Positions 23,375 through 35,321 of a stretch of DNA of 64,000 nt are shown here, one piece after another. Made by a program: the position numbers and the translations under genes. The notes under the pieces are model-generated. The model did no database searches. It was not told where the DNA came from and saw only the letters and a list, made by a program, of their open reading frames with translations. The stretch is from Hymenochaete sp. R1 (taxonomy: Eukaryota > Basidiomycota > Agaricomycetes > Hymenochaetales > Hymenochaetaceae), in assembly GCA_019400425.1 (NCBI GenBank), contig JAFREE010000106.1, positions 21,808 to 85,807 on the forward strand. Reading direction: 5' to 3'. How positions within the stretch are numbered: the first letter of the stretch is position 1; each line of letters starts with the position of its first letter.

Positions 23375-24146
23375 GAGCATGAGGTGGTCCACCTTACGAA
23401 GGGTCAAGTCAGAACTGAGAGTATGGAGAGTTTGATGGTAACTTATTGTATTCTTTATTCAAATTTGCGAGACTAATTGGTTATGATTGTTCCGAAACAT
23501 TTATACAATAATATATATGCTAGTAATGATTGTGTTTGTACTACTACGCTTTTCGCGCAGCGTTGGGTAAGTTCCTATGGTTCCTTTGACACGATTAACA
23601 CCTTCGTGAAAAGGCAAACGGCGAGAGAAAAAGTTGAATATACAAGAACGAGTGATGCTGATAACAATGCGATGGGGTATGACTGAAATGGGAGGGGTGC
23701 AAGGGAACAGGAAAAAGATGGGCGCCAAGTTGGATATGATGGGATGCGCTATACTAAGTGGCAAGTGCGACACAATGCAACAAATCAGCTATACAAGGGA
23801 ATGATAAATACCAATAGATAACAGAAGACAGTGTTGGAGATAGTTCAGGTATAGCACAGAACGTAGACGCTAAGTATCTGGCATCTGACAGTGAAGGCTT
23901 TCTTTAAGCAGAAGTGATGACGAGATTAGGTGTGTGAAGCACCGAAAAGCGCTAGTTGTTATGTCGCTCGATCCTACGCAGTATTAGCATCAATGAGCTC
24001 CGTCGAATCTCGCGTCCACACAATCTCCGACCTTCGGCGCCTTCCCAAATGACACGAAAGGGGAAGACATGGAACGGCGGGCGTTCTCACACAACACGTT
24101 CGTCGCAGAATTGAAACGAGCTTCAAGTCTCGGTAGGCTGGGACCT
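23375..24146. other. 3' intergenic region downstream of mtDNA polymerase
   Basis: No independent gene is recognised. On the minus strand, about 24140-23990 stays open in one frame (PSLPRLEARFNSATNV to ARFDGAH) and could be a terminal exon of the following minus-strand gene. Confidence 0.4.
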
Positions 24147-25116
24147 CTAACACAGGAATGCGATTTCCGTCAACCTACGACTCTCGTCGTCTTCAATGTT
24201 CTCGGCATCTTTCTTCAGACTTCCCATGCGTCGCACACGGATAGCGCCCGAGACATCTTCGAGGTCGCCGGAATTGTCTCGGTAGTTGTTGAGCACCTGA
24301 GAAAGCTCCGCAGCACAGGCAAGGGGCGCGACTTCGGGAACGAGGTCAAGATGGCTGTCTTCAGACGGTGTGAGTGGCTCTTCTGGGGAGTGCGGCGGTA
24401 GCGGTGCCGGGGACGGAGATGTCGAAGGTAATGATGATTGCGGGGACATAGATCTGATGTGTTCTTTCGAGGGTTTCGATATAGGCGCCCTGACGTGTTC
24501 GTCATCTACATTCCGTAGTCTTTCATTCGACGTGGCCTAAAACGTTTCATAAAACCAAGAACATTAGATGTCTGACAGCGAAGTAGACACGATGCGCAGC
24601 GGGGGGAAAACATACCTCGTCGTCAAGCTCGATGAGAGCTTTCTCAGGCAATGGAGCCGATGCATCTTCGAAAACCATAAGGTCCTTCTTTTGGAGTATT
24701 GGAGAGCCAACAGCGGTGGTGTCTCCGTCACGGTATGCGCCATGACCATAGATCTTGCTCTGCGCGAGCAAGCCGTTCGCTTTGAGGGCTTCTGCGCGCC
24801 GCTGCATAGTTGCACTAGTTGTGGCGTCTGAAGTCGACGCGGTCGATGACTTCTTGCCAGAGAAAACGAGACTCTTGAATTTCTTCATCACGGACTTGGA
24901 TTTTTTCGAGGAACTACCTGGCTTCGAGATTGAAGCGTCAGTGAGCGCGAAGCTGGGGCATAACAGGTAAGCAGAGCGAAGGCAGCATAGCATATAAGTA
25001 GACTTACTTTGAGCTAGCTTGGAATTGAGAGTGAGACATTTGGAACAACAGCGGACAGCGAGTGAACGTAGTGGATGCAAGTGAGAGCTAAGGATAGGGG
25101 ATCGAAACGAATCCAT
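24147..25116 (-). CDS. Uncharacterised Ser-rich protein
   Basis: Not recognised. Start MDSFRSPILSSHLHPLRS (25116). A 90-nt intron (GTAAGT...CCAG, about 25010-24921) is spliced to SSSSKKSKSVMKKFKSLVFSG, which fits better than reading through. Exon 2 continues KKSSTASTSDATTSATMQRR, AEALKANGLLAQSKIYGHGA and ALIELDDE. A second intron (donor near 24616) leads to ATSNERLRNVDDEHVRAPI, a Pro/Ser-rich section (SPSPAPLPPHSPEEPLTPS), and ELSQVLNNYRDNSGDLEDVSG with RRLTEIAFLC. The stop at 24147 may be an intron artefact, since a coding-like stretch continues in another frame to about 23990. The basic, Ser-rich N-terminus suggests a phosphoregulated cytosolic or cortical protein, by inference only. Confidence 0.5.
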
Positions 25117-28100
25117 TACACAAAGTGCTTGGGTTATAAAGTAAACGAAGGTGGTGCCGCAAGCCAGACATTAGCCAACACTGAAAACGAATAGCCGACA
25201 CTGGACTTATGAGTTATCGCCTGATGGGGGAAGGGCCGGCTTGATCTCACACCTCAATCTCAGATAACCGGAACACCCTCCGTCCAATGAGAACCGCAAA
25301 ACCGATCAAAAACATCAAGAAACGGCGTCTCGGATGTGCGGATAGTTGTTGAAGAAAGCGTCACACTGTTGAAACGATGACCCGCGACCCGTAATCGCTA
25401 GATCTATCCTCTCGTCTCGGTTGAAAGTCAGTCACGTCTCCGGCCTCCGCTGCCACAGCGACTCGAGGGTGCACCCGGATTTGCAATTCCTATACCTTCA
25501 GCACCACTCTTTCGTCAAAAGACGACGACGAGGCAATAAATGACTTAAGAGAAGCATCCCGCAGCAGCCCTCTCCAATACCCTTGAAAAGTTGGTGAATA
25601 GTTGGTGAATAGGTTGTGAACGGAGCCTTTACGCGGCTGTATACACGGTCGAAGCGCGAGACTCCGGGAAAGCGCGATTCCCCGCATGCACCCAGGGTCT
25701 TGTCTTCCACTGTCTCAGCTGACCCGATTACATTTCTTCCACTGCCCGTATCGGCTCGGCTGCTGGTGAAGTTCATGCTCTGCAACAGTCTGGAGATACA
25801 TATATGTGGCGCATGGCTGGTTCTGCTGCATCATTTTATTTGTTCGTTGCCTGTCCTTATAAGCACCAATCTATCTGCTACTGCGAGTGGAGAGGCTTCG
25901 ATCTCCTCCCTCCGATACAAGAATGCAGTACGACTCGGGATCCAGCTGCTGGCGACGCGGATTGCCATGCCCTGCCAACCTCTTGAAGAAAACTAGCGAT
26001 AGTTGCCGAGCTGAAGGAACGTTGCTCCGGACCAAATCGACCCGTTTTCCAAGGACTATCGAGGATCGAAACCATTGCTCGTCACATGCGATAGTGACGT
26101 GTTTCCACCAGATCCCAACCAGAAATCACGGATCACTTTCGACGCTGCAGCTTAATATTGCAGATGAATGCCCGTCGCGGCTTTCATGTGCAATAGGATT
26201 CTGAGACGAGTCAAATGGCCAGCGCTTCTATCAGAGGAATCGCTGAAACCCTACTGTATAGTTCCGAAACCCATGCATTGGCGTAAGACATGGGGTGAAT
26301 CGCTTTGCAAGCAGGCACCATGGAACGTCGACGGGAAAAACCAGAGAATAAAAACAACGTTTGATGGTAATATGCGTGGCATATGACACAAACCAACGGC
26401 AAAACGTCTTCGGAACGACGATGGGAAGATGGCAGTTGATGGCGGAGAAAAACATATCGCTCGTTTGCGTCGCGCTTGGATTATTTTGATGGGAAAGGAT
26501 CGTCGCCTTGCACCTCTTTCCTTTTCGAGCAGTTCCCGAACTCTGTGGTGGTCCCTTCTTCCGGCCCCCGATGTTGATCCTGCCTCTTGGCCATGGCAAA
26601 TTCGAGGACGTCGGACGACTCGGGTCGCGCCATCAGATTATCAACTATAACAATGACCGGCATCGTCGTCGTCGTCTTCATTTTCTTTGCTAAGTACTGT
26701 AGTTCTTCCGTGTCCTGTCACGATGGCCAACAGTACCCAAGTAAGTGGATCTCAGTTACTCGTCGTTTACAATATGTGCAATTTCGAAACCCGCGCTAAT
26801 AGGACCTTTCTCTACATAACAGGCTCTTTGGATCGAATCGGACCCAGCGAGTGGGCGAAAAGACGCTCCGGATGCTATCTCTAATACGCGTACAAAGCGT
26901 ACGAGCTGGGGAACGCGTTCGGAACTTGTCGCGTGGGGGACGCGTGAGGGTTGACCTTCTGTATCATTTCGCCACATATCGAGCCTTGTCTTCATGTGTA
27001 CCTGAATTGTACAGAAGGAAGAGATCATTCGAGGCGTCGAAGGCATATGAGTGAGCACTGGTACTTGCTGCGCTTGTAAACCTAACCTGCAATTTTCTTA
27101 GACAATCAGGATACCCGGGGAGCTCGAAAGATTTGAATAACAAGGCAGAAATGTCGGTTAGAGGAGCCTGGCTCGTGTGCATGTGCATGCACAACAGTTA
27201 CGGCGAGCAACTGAAGATAAATCACGGAACTTTGTGAAGTTTCCTCGGTTGTATGTTGAGTGCTCACAGGCGCTCGTGCCTTGCATCTAGAGCATCAACG
27301 CACGACAAACGAAGCTCAAGCATCAAAGGTGCGAAACTTCGCTCTTCTTGCCTTGATTTGGGTCAAAGATACCGAAGAGCCAGGGAGTGGGAGGAGTGGG
27401 ACTTTCGAACCTAGTGAATTCAAATTGAGCTTCCGCAAGTCCCTTGGACATGTAAGCAAAGTAAGCGAAGTTGGCAGATCTTTGACGCCGAGTCGAAGGA
27501 TGCTGCCAGTGCATGAACACGAGAGGACCAGGGGGCACCATCTTTCTTCATGAATTTCATCCATTGATTTCATCACCGAATCCATTCCTCCTCAGCCTCA
27601 TACCGTCTCGAACTCCGATTTTCCAGGAAAACCTCATACTGTTCATTCCAACGACGTGAGCCTTGAAGACAACACTCGCCCTTCAAGTTCCCCCCGACTC
27701 GGATCCTCGCTCCTTTCCCAAACAACACGGCGGAGACTCGGTCTCATAAAGTCCTGATCGAAGTGATGCACCCTCTCACCCAACAATTACTCTACATCTA
27801 ATAAACAGAATACAAAGCATGTCACCTCACCGGTACCGTGACCTGTGCCCATCAGCAATCGGTCATCAATTTCATCCATCAAACACTATTACTAGTGCTG
27901 CTATTGCTCGGACATCCGGATTCGTATCCTGCTGTGCAGTACCAGTACTACTAGTGTACGAGCGAGCCTATCTGTGTAGCGAATGTGCGTAGCGAAACGC
28001 TCAATGATATGGAGATGGAGATGCTATGTGAACGTTAAGATTCGTTTTGTTTATCGACATGTGCAAGGCAGCTTGAACTTCGCTGTGATCGTCTCACAAA

Positions 28101-28870
28101 TACCAATCGTCCCAGTACTTGTTGAGCCGACCTCGAATATTCGCAAATGCAGGCAGGCAAAATCCCAGTACGAGCAAAGGATCTGGTTGGTTGATGAATA
28201 TCGAGCGCAGTTCTTTTACCGCAGTGTACCGGAGCCCGATTTAATAATGTAATGTTGAAACGTTTGACACAACGACACTCATACTTCGGATTATACTTTT
28301 ACACTCTTTATTTCATTGAAGAAAAAGGTCGGTATACACTAGCTACTAAGAAACACCACGACGACCAAAAAAAAAAAGAGAAAAGCAAAGCATTCAAACG
28401 GGAAAGAAAGGGGGGAAAGGTGTTGAAGTGGTAATGTGTTGTATATTGTAGTCTTGCTTGCGATGAAAAGAAAAAAAAGGTAGGAAGAAAAAAGGAAACG
28501 ATGCGTGCTTGAATTGAGTTATAGGATGTGCTGATGGGATGTTGCGCAGAAAAGTCGAGGTAAGATTAAGGGGGGAAAAAAGAAGAAAAAGGCCGAGCAA
28601 AAGGAACAGTTCGTCGAGAAGTGATAAGGCAATAATGTACTGGCAATATTGGCCAATGTCAAAAGTTTTTCAAGGACAAAGCTTGGGTGGCGGGCATCGA
28701 GGGTTCGTAAAGCTCTTATAGCTGGGGGACGGCGGGGAGGAGATGACGCGAATGGTTGCTCGTAGCATTCCGCCTACGTATAGTAGTGCGAATGCATATC
28801 GAGTTCGATCGAGGTTGAAATGCGGAGTAAAAGGTAGAGGTAGCAGGCAGGCGAGGCTGGAGCGCTCGTT
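25117..28870. other. 3.75-kb stretch with no convincing gene
   Basis: Many short open frames on both strands, none above 126 codons and none with a recognisable motif or an intron chain that builds a longer protein. A small direct repeat (TTGGTGAATAG twice, about 25587-25608) and A/G-rich sequence at about 28360-28620 are visible. It could hold a non-coding RNA or a fast-evolving small gene. Confidence 0.4.
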
Positions 28871-29976
28871 TTACGGCTTGCGGAACTCGCACAATACAGT
28901 GTAAATCGTATTGAATGCAGTATAGATCTCCTCTCGGACCTTTATTAATACTTAGCAACTGCCACTGCGTTATGATCAATAAAGCCAGACAACGTACCTT
29001 AGCGCCCGTGAGGACGATCTTCCCCGACACGAAGATGAGCAACACCACTTTTGGTTTGATCATACGATAGATAAGACCAGGGAAAAGCTAGTACAGTTCA
29101 GCGCATTGTCCTGTGTAGGACAATGACAAAACGACAAACCTCAGGTTCATAGCTGCTGAACTGTCCATGGCTATATGCCAGCCCCTCCAGTCGGATCGGG
29201 AACTTCACGTCGCAACTGCCCACAATATTCTGAATCTTGAATTCAGAAAACTTGGCGTCGAACCCGAGTTTCTGCACGATACGTGCGTACTTGCGAGATG
29301 CAAGACGTGAATCGTCCTCGGACTTCGCGCCCGTGACGACCATCTTACCGGACGCGAAGATGAGCGCAGTCGTCTTCGGGTCACGGATACGCATGATGAC
29401 GGCTGCGAAACGCTGGTGGTGTGCAACAAGAGGGAAGCACATGCACCAGACAGTAAAAGTTAATCACAAAAAACTAACCTTAGGATTGTACTCTGCATTA
29501 CGCGCATGCAGAGCAATAGTCTTCAGGTCCAATCGGCAATCCAGATTCACAGTGGCGACGATATTTTGGAGGGTAGGAATGATGCCCTCAACAGCAGTGA
29601 TATGCTGCTGTTCGAGGGAGAGCGGAGCAGGGGTAGCTGGTGCGGCAGCGGGAGGGGAATGTCCCGAGGGCCCAGCAATAGCTTGATGTTGGACGGGTTT
29701 CGACGGGAATGTCGACTGGGACAGGGCTTGGATTGGCGGGACGCCATAGGACGAACCAGGTAGAGCGTACGACGACGGGCCAGGAAGAGCAAGGCCACTC
29801 GTAGTAGACTGCTGTTGAGCCTGCTGCTGTTGCTGTTGAGCTTGCTGTTGTTGCTGAGCCTGCTGCTGCTGCTGAGCATGGTACGCAGCCTGCTGCTGGG
29901 CAAGCTGTTGCTGCACATACTGGCTCTGCTGGGGTTGCGAGCGACCAAAGTTCACGGGACGCGAAGCCAAAGACAT
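28871..29976 (-). CDS. spt15: TATA-binding protein (TBP)
   Basis: General transcription factor binding core promoters for all three polymerases. Exons 29976-29479, 29412-29140, 29087-28998 and 28939-28871 give 309 residues. The N-terminal domain is long and Gln-rich, with runs broken by Ala and His (residues about 17-57), then Pro/Ser-rich. The conserved saddle starts at [20 protein letters not shown]. It contains both imperfect repeats: [21 protein letters not shown] with [17 protein letters not shown], and [18 protein letters not shown] with [19 protein letters not shown] and GKIVLTGAK. It ends [10 protein letters not shown]. Length beyond yeast TBP (240) is all in the Gln-rich part. Confidence 0.97.
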
Positions 29977-30902
29977 TATTGTATACGATGAAGAAACCCT
30001 GAACGGATGTGATGTGCAGACGGTGACGGTACGACAACGACAAACAAACGAAGAAAAAAAATGTGAAAAATGTGGCTGTGCCGTCGACCGTGTGTGGGAA
30101 CTTAGAGGGGCGAAGGGGGAAGTCGTCGCGCGCGCGACCTCTGTCCTTATATACGTCTAGGATAGTATCACGTGATAACCCCCTGAGTTCGGCTCGGAGC
30201 AAAACAAAGGCAAACTCGTTGTCGCTTTGCCTCCTTTGTTTTTTCATAAAATGACTCATCCCAACGTCTTTCTTGCTTTAGTGTAGCCACAGGTATTAAT
30301 TTAACGTGCACATTCATCTCTGGACTCATTCGTACCTATGAGTCCTCTTCATTTGTGTGTCTCTCTTTTTCTGTTGGGTTTCTGTAGTTAAGCGCTTGCA
30401 CAGCCCCGGCGTTGATCGCATCACAAATCATAAAACTTCCTCAGCGCCATTCATCCATATGGACCCACAAACGACCAAAATTTCATCGATGTGTCTATGA
30501 GAATTCTATTGAATCTAATCATTGAGGCCACTGGCAGTTGTTCATCTTTACATTTTCACACTAATCAAAATGATACTGATTATCATGTTCATTTCAGCCT
30601 TAGTGTTGGACGGCTTTGAATGGTTGTCTTCGTATCAATACCCTTGGAGTGATTGTCATAGCGATGAGCACTTCTGCCATCCGTACAACTGTTGTCCCAA
30701 AACAACTGCTGCGATTTGAAAACGAAGATAGCGTGCTCTGGTAGTTTCTGAATGGAATGCATTGCCATCGTCAAATCTGAGGCGTAGATGGATACTGTGA
30801 TAGCTCTGGCCGACCACTTCAAGTGGGCTCTTAATCCAATAATAGGTGCATTACAACAGATTCATCTACCACATGCTGCAGGATCATATTTTATTTCGAC
30901 TG
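29977..30902. other. Tandem intergenic region upstream of TBP
   Basis: 926 bp between the TrpRS stop and the TBP start, both minus strand. It should hold the TBP promoter and 5' UTR. Short frames within it show no family motif. Confidence 0.5.
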
Positions 30903-32744
30903 CTAGGTACCAGCCTCTGGTTTGACCGCTGGCCTTCCGATACCTGGATCTATCTTCCGCGAAGGATCCATGAAGCGGTTTAGGACCTCTTCCGTGACCT
31001 TTGAGCGATTCTGTGTAGTTGGGAGAATGTGAGTCGGTTTGTCTGGAAAGAAAGGGGGAAAGTTCTGAGCTTGGGCTGACTCACATCTTGGAATTCCTTC
31101 ACGAATTTCTGTAGCAGCGCAATGCACTTGGCCTTCAACTGTCCAGTCAAAAGTGACCCAACTTTGTACTCCTATAAAGACGTTCATACGAATAACTTCA
31201 GAAGACGAGTTCAAAAAATGCGTAACCAAACGATACTCACGTCATATATCCTCTGAAGCTCTTCATCGTCCTCCAAAAAGAAGCTCAAGTACTGATAACT
31301 AACATCCACGTCCGGGTTCCCTCCTAACCGCCTATGCTCCTCCTCCGTCTCCTGCCCGCCCGAAAACCCATGACGATTAATCTTATTTTTAATCTGGCCC
31401 GCCGAATCCGTCATATAGATACTCGAATTCGGGTCCGATGCGCTCATCTTCGTCTGCGGGCCTTGCAGCGCAGGGAAGAACTTGGAGTGGAGCAGGCTGG
31501 GTTTGGGGTACTTGAGCTTGACGGCGACATCGCGCGTGAGGCGGAAGTAGGGGTCTTGATCGATGGCGCAGGGGATGAGGCAGGGGATGTTGCTGGTTTC
31601 GCCGAAGATTTGGGGGAAAGAGTTGGAAAAGGAGGGGGCGGCTTGGATGGAGGCGAAGTGGATTTTGCCGATGTTGTCGCTGGATACCAGGGAACGAAAC
31701 ACAGAATTTGCGTGAGCATCGAAGAGATTGACGGGATACGACGATTCTGCGGAGGACTCACGAATCATTGAAGCCAAAGGTAGCTTTTGCCTGGTTGATC
31801 GTGATCTGCCTTGAGATCTTCGAGATATTTTTGTAAAACACGCCGTTGACGTAGCCATAATCGCTGAAGATGAACGTTTTTTCGGGATTGAACCCCACAG
31901 CGATGATATCCTTCGCGTTCTCGCGCGCAAATTTCTGCGTCTGTTCCACTTTCAGCTCGTGCTTGAACAGGAACTTTTCGTCATCTACGCTAATGGGCTA
32001 GTATCTGAATGGTGTAGATAGGTGTGGCGCCCAAATCGCACCTGTTAATTGAATGACCAAAGGTACTTCAAAGACATCTTGTAACCATCTGTAGCGAAGT
32101 CAGCGCAAGTTCTTGTTTTGAGATGGTGAGTACTCGCTTTGTGAACGCGAACGGGATCATGTGGCCCATATGCATACTATCACTGCTCGGCCCACGCCCA
32201 GTATACAGAAAGAACGGTTTCCCCTGTTCATACCGGTCCAAAATCTTGTCGAATTCTCTGAATCATATCAAATCCAGATCCATTATTCACTCTTCCTGTA
32301 AGTACACCCAAGGAAGGTCCTCAACTGCAATGAAAGCTCACCGATGTGAAAAGAACATCCCCCTCCTCAAAAGCGGATGCGGCCTCCTCCCCGTCAGTCT
32401 CTCAAATCTCTCCAGCAGTGGACCATCAATATGCCTCGTCCCGAACTGCTGGATGAGTTTGTCGTAGTCGATCGCGGCTTGTTTGCCGTCGGACGAGACG
32501 GAGCCCTGTACGTCCCAGGGAGTGACGACCTGGTCGTGTGACTCTGAGGAGGGCTTGATGGCGTCGATGGTGGGCCCAGAGGAGGGGATACCTGGAGCAC
32601 CTGCTCTGGGTATAAGAGTGATTTGGGTGAGGGTGGCGAGATTTGGTATGGGAATGAAGATACGTACGTTTGTGGCTGAGTGCTTTGATTGTTTAAAGTG
32701 ACCTTTGAAACGTCGTCTGCTAGACTTGAGCTTGCGTCGGCCAT
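30903..32744 (-). CDS. wrs1: Cytosolic tryptophanyl-tRNA synthetase
   Basis: Class I synthetase charging tRNA-Trp. Start [18 protein letters not shown] (32744). The first intron joins QPQT to [12 protein letters not shown]. Then [40 protein letters not shown] and [20 protein letters not shown], the HIGH motif as HMGH. Next [76 protein letters not shown] and [18 protein letters not shown], the KMSKS loop as KMSAS typical of eukaryotic TrpRS. It ends [17 protein letters not shown]. Several short introns. It diverges from the PI-PLC-like gene. Confidence 0.96.
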
Positions 32745-33108
32745 TTCTTCCCTACGATATCGTCGTTGGCGTGCGTGAGGTAAGAAAGGAAGGGTAAGTT
32801 AAAGGAAAGCTTTGCTGGCAGCGCTGGTGATTGTATGCGGTGGATTTTGAAGCTCAATCAGTGACTCAAGTCGACGCCTCGAGTCGAAACTACTCTTCAG
32901 ATGCCTGTGCCGATCATTGGAAGATCGACGTTTCGGCCTTTTCAGGGTCGCTTAGCGTCTGCGTTGCCTCCGTTTCGTCCAAGGAAGTCAAACCCGAATC
33001 AAACGTGCTTTCTGCTCTGTGCCAGTGGTCGTCGTTATAATGAAGTCCAGGTTGCTTTCGAGCTCTCACCGTCGGCATCTGACCCACTAGCTCGCTCTTG
33101 CTGGTACC
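32745..33108. other. Divergent promoter region, TrpRS / PI-PLC
   Basis: 364 bp between two divergent start codons. No TATA box is obvious and no small gene is seen. The promoter role is inferred from position. Confidence 0.45.
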
Positions 33109-34689
33109 ATGGACATCACAGTCTATAACTTCACCAATGAAGAAATCTCTGCGCGTTCTGTTCACGTCCGAGACGCAAAGCCGACTCTGGTCCCACCTTC
33201 AGCAAATTCCACACTCAGCGTCGCCACACACCGACCTCACTTCTTTTCTGCTCTTCTTTTACAATCGGAAGGCGCGCAGTCTCAGCGCGCATATCAAGTT
33301 GGGCCGGCTACTCTGAACTTTCGTGCACTGAAGGGCTGGTCTCTTGTTGCCGACTCTGACAAATGCCCTTGGAGGATTTACATGAGACGTGTAAGTGCGA
33401 GCTAATCTTGGGCTTCTAGGGATCCAAATAACAAAAAGGATCTGACGTAATCTTTTGTTCGTTGCTCAAAGCCTGCTAAGGATGACAGCAGGACCACGAA
33501 ACGCGAATTATTCGTGATGCAAAAACGTGATACGTCGTGCTTTTTGAAGGACATTGAGGATTCCCGACGCTTGTCAGATCTTGTCTTGCCAGGTGTGCAC
33601 AGACCCATTTTCTATTCATACTGTGCACTAATAATAGTACCGCAGCCACTCATGACGCGTGAGTACATGTTCTGCGGGCACGTAACACCCGCTCGAATCT
33701 TTTTATTCTCACATCCATAACGACTGCAGGCTCGCCCTCTTTGGATGGCCCATCTCCCAATGCCAGTCTCTCTTCACCCCTTTAAACGTGCAGCTTCGAG
33801 CCGGTATCCGCGTCCTTGACGTGCGAATGGCAGTCTCAAACAACATGCTCGTCGCCCACCATGGGGCCATGCCCGAGTTCACACCGTTCCAGGACGTCTT
33901 AGCTACCATGCACGCCTTTCTCACGGACCCACACACCTCGAGCGAGACAATCGTCATGTCAATGAAACAAGAAGACTTCGCGAGCACCCCGCCGGCGACG
34001 TTCTCACAGCTCGTTCACGACGAGATTTTTAATGGCCCGGGTGGACGGGATATGTGGTTCCTTGAGGATAGGATTCCGACGCTGGGAGAGGTGAGAGGCA
34101 AAGTAATCATGCTGAGTCGGTTTGGTGGGGATGGCTCGGGGTGGGAGAATGGGTTGGCGGGGATGGGAATTCACCCGACTACATGGCCTGACAGTTCGAA
34201 AACTGTATTCGAATGGACGTGTGGGGACACACTCGTGAGGACGAGCGACTGGTAAGCGGTTTATGCCGTTACTCTATCTTTGGGCAAACATTTGGTGCTA
34301 ATCTGGGATTCGGTAATGGAAGGTATAACATAGACTCGTTCACGTCGATACCAGAGAAGGTATCTCTTGCCACGGGTGTGCTTCTACCTCCGACAGCTTC
34401 GGGCGGGTACACACAACCGACTTTAAACATCTCGTTCTTCTCCGCAGCGTCATTCCCGTTGGCACTCCCGCCTGTGATCGCGAAGGGGTTTGGTTGGCCG
34501 GCATGGAACTTGGGTGTGGAGGGGGTGAATGCACGGCTTGGGCAGTGGCTCTTGGATCAGCTGGCGCCTGCGTCGGGAACTGTACCGCGCGGGTGGGTGT
34601 TTATGGACTTTTTCAAGACGCCGGATGGACTACCTGGGCTGCTTGTTGAATGCAACTTTAAGCAGTCGGCGAGCGTCAAGAGTGGGTGA
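33109..34689 (+). CDS. PI-PLC X-domain-like phosphodiesterase
   Basis: TIM-barrel protein of the small, bacterial-type phosphatidylinositol-specific phospholipase C superfamily. Exons 33109-33390, 33472-33592, 33646-33658, 33730-34251 and 34323-34689 sum to 434 residues. The first 95 residues (MDITVYNFTNEEISARSVHV) form an N-terminal beta-rich module. The catalytic barrel begins ATHDALALFGWP, whose His matches the first catalytic His. Then RAGIRVLDVRMAVSNNMLVAHHGAMPEF contains the second (HHG). SETIVMSMKQEDF and GKVIMLSRFGG follow, and the end is WVFMDFFKTPDGLPGLLVECN. The first catalytic His sits in a 13-nt exon (33646-33658), bounded by GTGTGC...CAG and GTGAGT...CAG introns. There is no clear signal peptide. 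Substrate is unknown; metal-independent phosphoinositide or GPI cleavage is the family expectation. Confidence 0.85.
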
Positions 34690-35321
34690 TCATGGGCTGG
34701 TAGCCAGGCCAGGTAAGGGTAGGATTGGACTGCCAGTTATGAGATCTGAGATTGGTTGGCTTGGCTTGGAATCAGAGACGTTTGTATGTGTTCGAACAGA
34801 TAGATCAACTGAGACCGAGGGGAACTGAATGGATATGTGTCATGATTGTTACGATATCGCGTGGAAAGGGATCGCAACGATGGCCAATGGAGTGCATGAG
34901 AGAGAAAGAGAAGAAGAAAAAATGGAGGCGAATGTGAGACGACTTGTGATTGGATTGGAATTCTGCTGCGTCAATATCAATTCGTGCTACAATTACTATG
35001 AGTATGAAGAAGCTGACGCTGCCTTGGGAAGAGTCGGGCGGGTCGAAGGTCGCGTGTGTGTCCGATATGCGACTCCTGCAAAGGTACGCGCCGCCGAACT
35101 CGTTCTCCTGCGTTCTCGCCCTATGGGCTCCTATGGCCACCCTTTCGTATGCTTTATATCGTCTATCGAGCACCAAAAAAAATGCAACTCCTTTCCCTCC
35201 GATCCTTCTCACTTCTCTCCCTTTCGTTACCCTTGTCCGAGTCCTTCCTGAGTTCCTCGTTCTCGGAGTCGTTCCGTAGTGATTTAACCTTCACTTTTTT
35301 TCGAGTCTGGGCCTAGTTTCG
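34690..35321. other. Intergenic region before the MFS gene
   Basis: 632 bp, no supported gene. It should hold the transporter promoter. A pyrimidine-rich block (about 35200-35310) precedes the ATG. Confidence 0.5.

Noticed and set aside
29588..30259. 223-codon minus-strand frame overlapping TBP exon 1
   Set aside because: Out of frame with the Gln-rich TBP exon; Cys/Thr/Ala-rich shadow translation of CAG-rich repeats.
31334..31771. 145-codon plus-strand frame
   Set aside because: Antisense to the catalytic exon of Trp-tRNA synthetase containing the KMSAS motif.
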